From: Hoskinsella mucinilytica
Lineage (GTDB): Bacteria > Bacillota_I > Bacilli_A > Erysipelotrichales > Erysipelotrichaceae
Length of the DNA stretch: 64,000 nucleotides
NCBI RefSeq assembly: GCF_045223415.1
Contig: NZ_JBEQZJ010000010.1
Span: 23,751-87,750, forward strand
Direction: 5' to 3'
This document shows positions 42,645 through 50,548 of this stretch, in pieces (positions within the stretch are counted from its first letter, which is position 1; each line of letters begins with the position of its first letter). Both the position numbers and the translations under genes were made by a program. The notes under the pieces are model-generated. The model was not told the origin of the DNA. It made no database searches and saw nothing but the letters and a program-made list of their open reading frames with translations.

Positions 42645-42958
42645 TTAATTTCCTCCATCCATTGCGCTCCCTCTTCTATCATTTGACGCAACCTTTCATA
42701 TTCTTCTTTTAACCTGTCTTTCCCCATTGGACTGATCAAATAGGTTCTCTTTCTTCCCTCAACCTGAATTTCATCAATCATACCTTCACTTTCAAATTTT
42801 GATAACATCGTATATAAAGTTCCAGGTACAAGCCGTACTCTTCCATGTGTAAGTTCTAAGATAAATTCAGTGATTTCAATCCCACAGCGAGGAGATAATA
42901 AGGCAATCAACGTATAATACATTGATTCCGTTAAGGTATCCAACTGTTTCTTAGGCAT
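42641..42958 (-). CDS. PadR-family transcriptional regulator (module 1)
   Basis: 105 residues. The winged helix has TESMYYTLIALLSPRCGIEI and the PadR hallmark LVPGTLYTMLSKFESEGMI, followed by a wing (VEGRKRTYLISPMGKDRLKEE is the family pattern, shown in part) and a short dimerisation helix. Small subfamily-2 PadR proteins respond to membrane-active compounds or other small molecules. Two identical palindromes overlie its own promoter, so it likely represses itself and the DUF2812 gene. Ribosome binding site GGGAGGAG. Confidence 0.9.
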   Translation of the reverse strand: MPKKQLDTLTESMYYTLIALLSPRCGIEITEFILELTHGRVRLVPGTLYTMLSKFESEGMIDEIQVEGRKRTYLISPMGKDRLKEEYERLRQMIEEGAQWMEEIK

Positions 42959-42972
42959 AACTCCTCCCTTCT

Positions 42973-43031
42973 ATATCGTTTAACGATATTGCTTCTATTT
43001 CTACTATAATATCGTTTAACGATATTGTCAA
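42973..43031 (-). promoter_or_regulatory. PadR operators O1/O2 and promoter
   Basis: The palindrome ATATCGTTTAACGATAT occurs twice, at 42973-42989 and 43009-43025 (36 bases centre to centre). The second copy is exactly the 17-base spacer between -35 TTGACA (43026-43031) and -10 TATAGT (43003-43008) on the minus strand. The first lies just downstream of the start point. This is a textbook repressor layout for the PadR gene starting at 42958. Confidence 0.9.
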
Positions 43032-43039
43032 TAAAAATA

Positions 43040-43059
43040 AAACAGGATTTCTCCTGTTT
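43040..43059 (-). terminator. terminator of PadR module 2
   Basis: Stem AAACAGGA/TCCTGTTT with a GAAA loop followed by TATTTTTATT on the minus strand. It overlaps the stop codon of the 157-aa gene and directly borders the -35 region of PadR module 1. Confidence 0.8.
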
Positions 43060-43531
43060 ACTCATAATTGATGTTAATATGTGCCTTTGCTTTACTTGAA
43101 CAAGTAATTCGTATCACTCTTGTGCCATTACAAGAATACAGCTTATGTTCCTTCAAACCTTCTATGATGATATCGATTGCATTGGTAAATGTATTCCAAC
43201 CTGCTTCAGCCTCATAATGACGATCATTATATCCTTCTACATAATATTCATGTTCTGATACTGTTTGATCGATATAATCCGGAGCTTCTATTTTTACTTT
43301 ATCACCATAAGATTCATCTATGACGAACTCATAGTCCACATAGCTTCTTCCCATATAAATATTCAAATCTTTTTTTGATATATCAAAGGTATTCACACTG
43401 GAATAAAAATGCTTATCATACAGCTCGCAGGCATTGACTGCTGTATAATCCTTTACTTCAAAAAACATCATGGTTCCACCAATTGCCATCATCGTAATTC
43501 CGATGATCAATGAAATCAGAAAACGTTTCAT
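43058..43531 (-). CDS. membrane-anchored protein of PadR module 2, 157 aa
   Basis: One N-terminal TM helix (about 4-25; MKRFLISLIIGITMMAIGG) followed by an acidic, Tyr-rich extracytoplasmic domain. No family could be named with certainty. Its position after a DUF1700 protein is where putative-adhesin (DUF4097-like) proteins are usually found, and the N-terminus is of the same kind, but the beta-helical part is short. The start is adjacent to the stop of the DUF1700 gene (1-base overlap). Confidence 0.65.
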   Translation of the reverse strand: MKRFLISLIIGITMMAIGGTMMFFEVKDYTAVNACELYDKHFYSSVNTFDISKKDLNIYMGRSYVDYEFVIDESYGDKVKIEAPDYIDQTVSEHEYYVEGYNDRHYEAEAGWNTFTNAIDIIIEGLKEHKLYSCNGTRVIRITCSSKAKAHININYE

Positions 43532-44580
43532 TATCTACGCCCCCTTTTCCATAATAATCGATACAATGCACTTAGAAATGCCGAAGTTACGATGATTGCG
43601 CCAATCAATAGGAAGTACGCTCCCATCATGGTAAATCCTTCCATACTTAAGACGATCATTGCGCCAAGGGCACAACATAATCCAATGATCACACCCACAA
43701 AAGGAATCATCATCAAGCAGAAGAAGATTTTCATCAATGCACTGGCAAATCCTCCGACACGACCTCCTTCATAATAATAGGAATCATAATCCCGTTGTTT
43801 TCTATGATAAGGGCGTTCTTCTACATCTTCATAAGAATCTGTTTGTTCATATTCATTTTCTTCCATTCTATCATCCTGTCCGGTTTCTTCACCATTCTCT
43901 TTTTTTTTATATTTATGATCATCCTTTTCATCATAAATACTTGAATTTTTTTGACGATAAGTAGTTCTTCCATTTGTGAAATCATGCATGGTATCTTTAA
44001 AGTCATCAAACACAGTAGAATCATCTCCACGGAATTTATAACGTTTGATTCTCTTTCTAAACAAATCAACCAATACAATGACAAAGATTGCGATATAAGC
44101 TAAGGAAATAACGATCTTCCAAATCGCTGCCAATACATGACCGATCCCAAAGCCGACAATGCTCTTTAAAAGACTTGCGCCAAGAGAAGAGGCAAATTCA
44201 AATGGTATTCTCAAGATAAACAGAAAGATCAAGATCATCAAGAATTCAAAAATCAATTTGATGACATCATCTGCATCTAAAGAAGTGAAGCTCGCAAGAA
44301 ATCGTTTAAATCCATCAAATAATTCATCCATAAAATAATTGAATTTTCTGTCAAAATCATGCTGATGAACACGATCAGTATTGATTTTATAGGCATCCAA
44401 TATGTCATCAACAAGTTCATCAATATCGCCAAAATCCTCAATTGCTTCCTCCTCACTTTTTCCCTCTTGTACCTTCATTTCTATATGGGTACGATATTCA
44501 TCAATGATATCTCTTCTTTCTTTTTCATTGATGACCTGTAGTTTTTTATCCAACAGGTTTAAAAATTCATCTTTCTTCAT
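43531..44580 (-). CDS. DUF1700/HAAS-domain membrane protein
   Basis: 349 residues. The N-terminal HAAS-type domain (1-75) has FLNLLDKKLQVINEKERRDI and IEDFGDIDELVDDILDAY. Four TM helices follow: two at about 105-160 and two at about 295-345. Between them is a long, highly charged, Tyr/Glu/Asp-rich cytoplasmic loop (about 190-275). HAAS domains occur next to PadR regulators and often in membrane or sigma-control proteins; mechanism unknown. It overlaps its PadR gene by 4 bases. Confidence 0.85.
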   Translation of the reverse strand: MKKDEFLNLLDKKLQVINEKERRDIIDEYRTHIEMKVQEGKSEEEAIEDFGDIDELVDDILDAYKINTDRVHQHDFDRKFNYFMDELFDGFKRFLASFTSLDADDVIKLIFEFLMILIFLFILRIPFEFASSLGASLLKSIVGFGIGHVLAAIWKIVISLAYIAIFVIVLVDLFRKRIKRYKFRGDDSTVFDDFKDTMHDFTNGRTTYRQKNSSIYDEKDDHKYKKKENGEETGQDDRMEENEYEQTDSYEDVEERPYHRKQRDYDSYYYEGGRVGGFASALMKIFFCLMMIPFVGVIIGLCCALGAMIVLSMEGFTMMGAYFLLIGAIIVTSAFLSALYRLLWKRGRR

Positions 44581-44897
44581 GAAAGCTCACTCTCCTTTAT
44601 GAAATTATTTACTGTTTCATGGAATTCATTCCACTCACCCAACAGTTCTTTTGTTCGATTCTTACCTGAATCCGTGATCCGATAGTATTTTCTTGGAGGT
44701 CCTTCCGTTGATTCTACCAGATACGTTTCAAAATAATGCTCATTGGTCAAACGCTTCAACAATGGATAGATGGTACCTTCATTCACATTGACAACTTTGC
44801 TGACCTCTGAGACCAGTTCATAACCATACATATCCTTCTTGTACACAGAAAGTAGCACGATCATTTCTAATACCCCTTTTTTAAATTGTGTATTCAC
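44577..44897 (-). CDS. PadR-family transcriptional regulator (module 2)
   Basis: 106 residues, starting at a GTG (VNTQFKKGVLEMIVLLS) with GGAGGTGGAG upstream; the longer ATG frame to 44945 runs into the promoter. The PadR core is YGYELVSEVSKVVNVNEGTI, followed by YPLLKRLTNEHYF and the wing GPPRKYYRITDSGKN. Likely represses its own operon with the DUF1700 and 157-aa genes. Only distantly similar to the PadR of module 1. Confidence 0.9.
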   Translation of the reverse strand: MNTQFKKGVLEMIVLLSVYKKDMYGYELVSEVSKVVNVNEGTIYPLLKRLTNEHYFETYLVESTEGPPRKYYRITDSGKNRTKELLGEWNEFHETVNNFIKESELS

Positions 44898-44916
44898 TGG
44901 CTCCACCTCCACTACT

Positions 44917-44945
44917 ATCATAATGCTAGTACCTTGTATTGTCAA
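44917..44945 (-). promoter_or_regulatory. promoter of PadR module 2
   Basis: -35 TTGACA (44940-44945), 17-base spacer and -10 TATGAT (44917-44922). Several TAGTAC/GTACTA and AGTATTG/CAATACT half-sites lie across and upstream of it (44923-44985) and may be the operator, although no perfect palindrome stands out. Confidence 0.75.
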
Positions 44946-44984
44946 GTACTAAATTAGTATTGGTACTAAAATAACATCAATACT

Positions 44985-45013
44985 AAAAAAAAGAAGCACT
45001 TAATTTGTGCTTC
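44985..45013 (-). terminator. terminator overlapping the dut stop
   Basis: Stem GAAGCAC/GTGCTTC, with the dut stop codon in the loop, followed by a run of T residues on the minus strand. Confidence 0.75.
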
Positions 45014-45503
45014 CAAATCCACCATTTCTTACTTCCATGACCTCATCGTCCTCGGTGATACCAAATGGTAGAAAAATCCCTTGTACCAAAGCTTCTCCTG
45101 CATGAATGCTAAGTACCTTTCCTTCATTGGAATCATTGGTTAACTTCACAAAAATATGTCCTTCATTATCAGAATGCACATAATCTTCATCAATGATCCC
45201 AACTGTATTATTAAATTGCAATCGATAACGAAAACCTAAGGAGCTTCTAGGATACAACTGTAACACCCATCCCTGTTCCATATACGCTCGTATTCCAGTT
45301 GGTAATTTTATTGTTTCACCAGGTTTTAAACTAAAATCGATAGGTGAAAAAAAATCATATCCTGCACTACCTTTTGTTGCTCTTTTTGGCATTTTGATTT
45401 CCTCATACACGAGCCTATGATCTGATTCTTCATCAAAAGTATCTTTCCAATCTTTTTCAAACTGTGAAAAGCTAACCTTTTGAAATTTTGCAATTCTATT
45501 CAT
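45000..45503 (-). CDS. dut: dUTP diphosphatase
   Basis: 167-residue trimeric dUTPase. Motif 1 is KGSAGYDFFSP, motif 2 LYPRSSLGFRY, motif 3 FNNTVGIIDEDY (in place of GVIDxDY), motif 4 in EGHIFVKLTND-type region and motif 5 at the end RNGGFGSTN. The N-terminal 45 residues are an extension beyond the core. It keeps uracil out of DNA and yields dUMP. The ATG at 45503 has AGGAGGAATC upstream; the frame to 45554 lacks a ribosome binding site. Confidence 0.94.
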   Translation of the reverse strand: MNRIAKFQKVSFSQFEKDWKDTFDEESDHRLVYEEIKMPKRATKGSAGYDFFSPIDFSLKPGETIKLPTGIRAYMEQGWVLQLYPRSSLGFRYRLQFNNTVGIIDEDYVHSDNEGHIFVKLTNDSNEGKVLSIHAGEALVQGIFLPFGITEDDEVMEVRNGGFGSTN

Positions 45504-45561
45504 ATGATTCCTCCTGTCTTCCATCATTTTATCATAGTAAGCAGAAAAAATCATTTCGTAT

Positions 45562-46236
45562 CTACTGTGCTATCTCAATTTTTTCATTCTCTTTCCCGGG
45601 ATTTCTTTGAATAACCTTATAAAATAATGTTTGATGTTCAACGATATTTTCTCCATAAGATTTCTTATAACTAAATCTTGGAACCTGATGCAATTGGGTA
45701 ACGGTGATATAATCTAATACCGTAAATGCACCGAATAATATAAAAACGCATCCTATCATGATCATGATTCGCATGGAAAACTTGAGTAGCATTACTTTCA
45801 TCTTCATGTAGATTCCGATCAATAATAAGGTTCCTCCAAGGATCGCATAAATGCTTCCCCAACTACTTTCATTTGGGAATATTGCCAATGCTGATATCAT
45901 AATGAATAAACCAAATGCCATAAATAAAACATTGATGATGTTTTGTTTCGCAAAGCTTAATTCATGTTTACTGTATTCTGCCATTTTTATGGCTGTATCT
46001 TTTGTTTCTTGATTCATGTTCTCACTTTTCCTTTCACCATCGATCAGTTCAGGTATGCTAATGTCATAAAATTGGGATAGCTCAACCAATAAACTAATAT
46101 CCGGCATATTACTACCAGTTTCCCAACGAGATACGCTTCTACTAGATACCTTCAATGTTTCAGCCAACATTTCCTGTGTTAACTTTTTTTCTTTTCGCAA
46201 TGTCTTTAAAAATTGTCCAACCTTTTGTTGATCCAT
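45562..46236 (-). CDS. XRE-family regulator with C-terminal membrane domain
   Basis: 224 residues. The N-terminal HTH_3 domain (about 5-62) has LRKEKKLTQEMLAETLKVSS and SVSRWETGSNMPDISLL, after which three or four TM helices follow (about 98-118, 125-145, 150-178). The C-terminal tail is short and basic. Such membrane-tethered XRE proteins are common in Erysipelotrichia and Clostridia; targets are unknown. It is followed 58 bases downstream by dut; the two may be co-transcribed. Confidence 0.85.
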   Translation of the reverse strand: MDQQKVGQFLKTLRKEKKLTQEMLAETLKVSSRSVSRWETGSNMPDISLLVELSQFYDISIPELIDGERKSENMNQETKDTAIKMAEYSKHELSFAKQNIINVLFMAFGLFIMISALAIFPNESSWGSIYAILGGTLLLIGIYMKMKVMLLKFSMRIMIMIGCVFILFGAFTVLDYITVTQLHQVPRFSYKKSYGENIVEHQTLFYKVIQRNPGKENEKIEIAQ

Positions 46237-46316
46237 ATGCCGAGATACCTCCTTTCTTTTACAGCATATACCTCATCTATCATTTATTACACGACACAAA
46301 GTGAGAAATCTCATGT

Positions 46317-46345
46317 TTTTTAAAATAGACAAGCTTGTCTGGTGT
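46317..46345 (-). terminator. terminator of the VanZ-like gene
   Basis: Perfect palindrome AGACAAGCTTGTCT (46327-46340) followed by ATTTTAAAAAAC on the minus strand, about 15 bases after the stop codon. Confidence 0.55.
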
Positions 46346-46356
46346 TGACACCTTCC

Positions 46357-46989
46357 TTAGAGAACATAAACTATGATAGAACGAATGAATAATTGAACGA
46401 TTATAAAAATTACGATTACCCTTTTCCATGTTTTTCTAACCGTAAAGGTCTTCATCTTTTTATGTGATAAAAATTGTAATGCTTGTTTCACTTGTTTACC
46501 AAACAATCGATAAAAGATATATCCGATCCATACTCCAAATGTGTTAGTGATAACATCTGTAATATCACAAGAGCTTAGTTGTCTTGCAGAAAAAAGTTGA
46601 ACAATTTCTATAGAACAACTTAGCATGAATCCGCTAAACACAGTACTTTTTAAATCTTTATGGTAAATAAAAGGATACATGATACCGAATGGCACAAGCA
46701 TTAAGATATTTAACACGATTTGTCTGATAAAATCTCCATTCTCATTGAAATAGTCAATAAATGGTACGAGATTAGCATGTATATGCGATAGATCGATATT
46801 AACAAATGGGATGGGGATGATGATAGGAATGATTAAAGTTACACACAGAACGCAATATCCATAACTATATAACAAGCTTTTTACCAAACATTCATATAAA
46901 TTGTGATTCCATTTAGGTAAGAAAAAAATAAAATATATCATGATTGCTGTCACAAAATCAATCAAAGTACATACACGAAAAAAATCCAT
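46357..46989 (-). CDS. VanZ-family membrane protein
   Basis: 210 residues with five or six TM helices. The VanZ signature is clear: VLNILMLVPFGIMYPF, followed by SIEIVQLFSARQLSSCDITD and VITNTFGVWIGY. VanZ-like proteins confer low-level teicoplanin resistance in some enterococci, but most chromosomal members have no assigned role. It stands alone, with AGGAAAG upstream. No van resistance genes are nearby, so resistance should not be assumed. Confidence 0.9.
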   Translation of the reverse strand: MDFFRVCTLIDFVTAIMIYFIFFLPKWNHNLYECLVKSLLYSYGYCVLCVTLIIPIIIPIPFVNIDLSHIHANLVPFIDYFNENGDFIRQIVLNILMLVPFGIMYPFIYHKDLKSTVFSGFMLSCSIEIVQLFSARQLSSCDITDVITNTFGVWIGYIFYRLFGKQVKQALQFLSHKKMKTFTVRKTWKRVIVIFIIVQLFIRSIIVYVL

Positions 46990-47051
46990 GTTACATCTTT
47001 CCTTCCTTATCTCTTATCTTTTATATTATCATCAAACGTTAACCCATACAA

Positions 47052-47075
47052 GAAAAACGGCATTTGCCGTTTTTC
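47052..47075 (-). terminator. terminator of the FemAB-like gene
   Basis: Stem AAAAACGGCA/TGCCGTTTTT with a minimal loop, 13 bases after the stop at 47088, with T-rich flanks. Confidence 0.85.
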
Positions 47076-47087
47076 GTTTTCATTATG

Positions 47088-48293
47088 CTATTTTCCTGTA
47101 CGAAGTTTTTGAAAAAGTTTTGCCATTTTATAAAGCATTGACTTCACCGGTACATCAAATTCACCTACGTATTCTACAACGGTAGGATCAAAATTAGATT
47201 TAAAAACAGATAATCCATCATCTAATGTACCTTCAACACCACCCATAGTTACAAATTGATATCCTTGTTGGAATGCTAGTTCAAATTGTTTGAGATAAAT
47301 TAAGTATTGTGGTCTAAATGCTTTAAAATTCTCATCCATACCCGCATATAACATTTCTACATAATTTCCATAACCGATCATCAATCCACAGGCAATGATG
47401 GTTTCTTTATCGCAAACCTTTTTTACTTCTTGTATAGAAGAAAGCTCTTCTGTCGCTTTACGCATATCTTCTTGCAGTTTCCTCTGCCCTTTTTCCTTCA
47501 GCTTTTCATCTTTCATCTTTTCATTGATTTCAGCTATTTTTAGATTCAGTTCTTGTTCTCTTTTTGCTGGATCTACTTTCGCCAAAAAGATATGTGCATG
47601 GTCTTTGTAAACTTCTAATAATTTCTTAAAATATGCTTGATCTCTTAAATGAACGCTTTTTCTTTCTTCTGTTAAATGCATGATACGAGCAAATTCTTCT
47701 AACCCTTCCATGCCTACCTCTTCCACTTCCACACGCTTATTGATCGCTTTACGCACAGACTTCATGGTTGATTTCGGAATGCTTTCTTCCCAATGATCTG
47801 AATAATATAGACCCATATGAAATCTAGGCTGAATGGTATCTTTTATACTTTTTGTAAAGCCTTTAAAAATCGCACCGTTTTTTTTCAAGGCATCAATCGC
47901 CTCAACGACTTTTTCATCGTATGGCATATCCTTTTGATCCAATTTAAACTCTCTTAATTTTAAAGCGGGATCAAAAGTGATAAACAAACATTTCTTCTTT
48001 TTTGCCCATTTTTTTAATGCATTTAAATAAAAGGCAACAAGTGCTTTATCCTCATAATCCATGACAGGTCCTTTTGGAATATACATCATTGTATATCCTA
48101 AAGGCAATGGTTTAATTAAAACAAGTGCTGCTGCTACCATCTTTTCTTCCACCAATACAGCAGTATAGGCATGTTGCCAATTATCCTTTACTCTAGCCCA
48201 ATCAGACGATTGTAAAAGATTACAAAGATCGTGTTTTGTCACAAATGCATCATGATCTTGCGGGGTGTTACAATCAATAAATCGATACATCAT
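47088..48293 (-). CDS. FemAB/MurM-family peptidoglycan cross-bridge aminoacyltransferase
   Basis: 401 residues. Two GNAT-like subdomains are separated by a charged antiparallel coiled-coil arm (about 230-290; AKREQELNLKIAEINEKMK) as in FemA/FemX, where it contacts tRNA. Typical segments: LLQSSDWARVKDNWQHAYT, YIPKGPVMDYEDKAL, LFITFDPALKLREF and VTMGGVEGTLDDGLSVFKSN. It should add an amino acid from aminoacyl-tRNA to lipid II stem peptides. The start at the ATG pair 48293/48290 follows GGAGGAAACG; the longer frame to 48380 has none. Confidence 0.9.
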   Translation of the reverse strand: MMYRFIDCNTPQDHDAFVTKHDLCNLLQSSDWARVKDNWQHAYTAVLVEEKMVAAALVLIKPLPLGYTMMYIPKGPVMDYEDKALVAFYLNALKKWAKKKKCLFITFDPALKLREFKLDQKDMPYDEKVVEAIDALKKNGAIFKGFTKSIKDTIQPRFHMGLYYSDHWEESIPKSTMKSVRKAINKRVEVEEVGMEGLEEFARIMHLTEERKSVHLRDQAYFKKLLEVYKDHAHIFLAKVDPAKREQELNLKIAEINEKMKDEKLKEKGQRKLQEDMRKATEELSSIQEVKKVCDKETIIACGLMIGYGNYVEMLYAGMDENFKAFRPQYLIYLKQFELAFQQGYQFVTMGGVEGTLDDGLSVFKSNFDPTVVEYVGEFDVPVKSMLYKMAKLFQKLRTGK

Positions 48294-48430
48294 CGTTTCC
48301 TCCATCTCATCCATGCTCCTAAGAGTTCTGCTTTTTACATTACATAGATCATATTTGAAATTAACATAGGAATGTTTCATTTGATATGTTTATGAAATGT
48401 AAACTAACTATAGCAATCTTACTTTTTATA

Positions 48431-48459
48431 ATTATAGAACATTTTATAGATAATGTAAA
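48431..48459 (-). promoter_or_regulatory. promoter of the FemAB-like gene
   Basis: TTTACA (48454-48459), 17-base spacer and TATAAT (48431-48436) on the minus strand. The leader would be about 130 nt; no known riboswitch or T-box motif is seen in it. Confidence 0.65.
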
Positions 48460-48529
48460 CAATATATCGAAAGAGATTTTATCTTTACATATAGAAATTG
48501 GTACTCACATCAATACCTTAATTTTGAAC

Positions 48530-48700
48530 CTAAACCTCTTCTTTGTTCAACAAGTCATGCAAAAAAGGTTTTAAGCTTTTAAAAGCTATCGCAAGATGTA
48601 AAGCATCATTTAAGCTCATATAGCTATTATCCATGATTACATTTACGCTTTTTGTTATTTTTGTGATTTCACTTTCACATAGCCTTGAATCCTTGTTCAT
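48530..48700 (-). CDS. possible small protein, 56 aa, unknown
   Basis: No family recognised. MNKDSRLCESEITKI at the start and SLNDALHLAIAFKSLKPFLH in the second half are amphipathic and mainly helical. GAAGGAATAT precedes the ATG at normal spacing, and a promoter-like pair lies about 100 bases upstream. Against it: short length and no neighbours in the same operon. Treated as a plausible but unproven gene. Confidence 0.35.
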   Translation of the reverse strand: MNKDSRLCESEITKITKSVNVIMDNSYMSLNDALHLAIAFKSLKPFLHDLLNKEEV

Positions 48701-48712
48701 ATATTCCTTCAC

Positions 48713-49038
48713 TTAAATTGCACATATTCATTTTCTCCTCATAGATGCTCACTCATTTGTTTAAAACAGATACACAAGAATTCTCATCCTACAATATCAT
48801 TGTACTAAGCTAACCATAAATGTAAATAAGTAAACAGAAATTTTCTAATTCAAAAGCATTACACTTGCACTTTAGCCTTTACCACACCCTCTGCCTTTCT
48901 AATTTTCATAGAAGATCAAAATTCAATTTCGTCATGAATTATGATAACTTTTGTGTTACCTCATTTTGTTATTGAGTTTCTAATTCTATTTTTTCCCATC
49001 CCTGTGAAAATAAACAAAAAACGGCTTTCACCGTTTCT
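48713..49038. other. 326-base intergenic region between the small ORF and the GH1 gene
   Basis: It contains a minus-strand promoter-like pair TTTACA (48821-48826), 16-base spacer, TACAAT (48799-48804), directed at the 56-aa ORF, and the terminator of the beta-glucoside operon at 49016-49036. Nothing else recognisable; no ORF, repeat or structured RNA was seen. Confidence 0.5.
49016..49036 (-). terminator. terminator of the beta-glucoside operon
   Basis: Stem AAACGG/CCGTTT with a TGAAAG loop and a T run on the minus strand, 3 bases after the stop of the last gene. Confidence 0.8.
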
Positions 49039-50439
49039 TTAGTTTAGATCTTCTCCATTGCTTGCGATTACTTTTTTATACCAGTAGAAAGAATCCTTAC
49101 GGTAACGTTTCAAATCTTTGATATCTTCATCATCACGATTTACATAAATGAATCCATAGCGTTTCGCAAAGCCTTGGTGAGTAGATATTAAATCAATTGC
49201 TGACCATGGACAGTATCCAAATACGTTTACCCCATCATCGATTGCCAATTGTAATTGATGGATATGTTCTCTTAGATAGTTGATACGATAGGTATCATGA
49301 ATGCTGCCATCTGCTTCTAGTTTATCATATGCACCTAAACCGTTTTCCGTAATAATGATTGGCAAACGATAGCGAGAATACACTTCACGCAATGTATTTC
49401 TAAATCCAACAGGATCGATCTGCCAACCAAAATCGGTACGTGGTAAATGAGGGTTATCTACACCTTGATAGATACCTTCTTCCCCTACAGCTATCTGCTG
49501 ATCTCCTTTTGTTTCACTCTTTGAAGAACCAATTGGATTATCCGCTACTGCTTGCGTACAGTAATAATTAAATGCAATGAAATCAGGCTTGCCTTGTTTC
49601 ATGATCTCCATATCGCCTTCTTTGATTTCTGGTAAGATACCTTTTTTACGCATATAGTTCCATACGGTAGCGTTATATTCCCCATAAACTGCCATATCAA
49701 GATATAACCAATTACGAATAGCAGAGAAGGTATCCGCAGCCAATACATCTTCCGGTTTACAACTATTTGGATAAATCGCAGAAATATTCGGTGCAGGTCC
49801 GATTTTTGCGTTCGGACACATTTCATGACATAGCTTCATTGCTTTGGCTTGTGCCAATAACATATGATGATTGTCTTGCATCAATTGTTTTTCATTGGTA
49901 TCTCCTGTACCGATAACAGAACCATGTAAAATCATCATATTCTGTTCATTGATGGTTAACCAATACTTGACTCTATCTCCATAATGTTCAAACATCAAAC
50001 GACTGAATTCCTCAAATGCATCGATTGTGTTGGGATTGCTCCAACCACCTTTTTCATCTAATGCTGCCGGTAGATCAAAGTGATACATCGTCACAAATGG
50101 TTCAATTCCATTTGCTAGGCAAGTATCAATGACGTTGTTGTAAAAATCGATTCCTTTTTGATTGACTTCGCCTGTTCCTTTTGGTAAAAGTCTTGCCCAA
50201 GAGATAGAAAAACGAAACGTTTTCATACCCATTTCTGCCATCATTTCAATATCCTCTTTGTAATGGTGGTAGAAATCACTTGCTACTTTAAAATCTGCAG
50301 TACCTGGAATGACATCTTTGATATCCTGTACGCTTGGTCCTTTCCCATCTTCTAATGCCGCACCCTCTACCTGATAGGCACTGGTACTTGCACCCCAAAG
50401 AAAATCTTCGGGAAATTTTGTTAACATCTTATCATCCAT
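49039..50439 (-). CDS. 6-phospho-beta-glucosidase, GH1 (last gene of operon)
   Basis: 466-residue GH1 TIM-barrel enzyme. N-terminal FPEDFLWGASTSAYQVEGAA is the GH1 signature; the acid/base Glu is in YWLTINEQN and the nucleophile Glu in IIITENGLGAYDK. The loop FIYVNRDD and the PTS permease of the same operon indicate phosphorylated disaccharide substrates such as cellobiose-6P or salicin-6P. It shares the closing VIASNGEDL with its upstream paralogue, showing a gene duplication within the operon. Ribosome binding site AAAGGTG. Confidence 0.94.
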   Translation of the reverse strand: MDDKMLTKFPEDFLWGASTSAYQVEGAALEDGKGPSVQDIKDVIPGTADFKVASDFYHHYKEDIEMMAEMGMKTFRFSISWARLLPKGTGEVNQKGIDFYNNVIDTCLANGIEPFVTMYHFDLPAALDEKGGWSNPNTIDAFEEFSRLMFEHYGDRVKYWLTINEQNMMILHGSVIGTGDTNEKQLMQDNHHMLLAQAKAMKLCHEMCPNAKIGPAPNISAIYPNSCKPEDVLAADTFSAIRNWLYLDMAVYGEYNATVWNYMRKKGILPEIKEGDMEIMKQGKPDFIAFNYYCTQAVADNPIGSSKSETKGDQQIAVGEEGIYQGVDNPHLPRTDFGWQIDPVGFRNTLREVYSRYRLPIIITENGLGAYDKLEADGSIHDTYRINYLREHIHQLQLAIDDGVNVFGYCPWSAIDLISTHQGFAKRYGFIYVNRDDEDIKDLKRYRKDSFYWYKKVIASNGEDLN

Positions 50440-50548
50440 TTCAATTTCACCTTTCTTTTATCCTTTTTCTTAATCATATTTATATTAGCATACGTTTTTT
50501 TGTAATATGTTTCATAGATATGAAATGTTAGTACGATCCTCGTATAGT

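Noticed and set aside
46357..46989. Glycopeptide resistance locus (VanZ plus the VanY-like gene)
   Set aside because: The two genes are 21 kb apart, VanY lacks its zinc ligands, and no vanHAX, vanR or vanS gene is present; VanZ-like genes are common without resistance.
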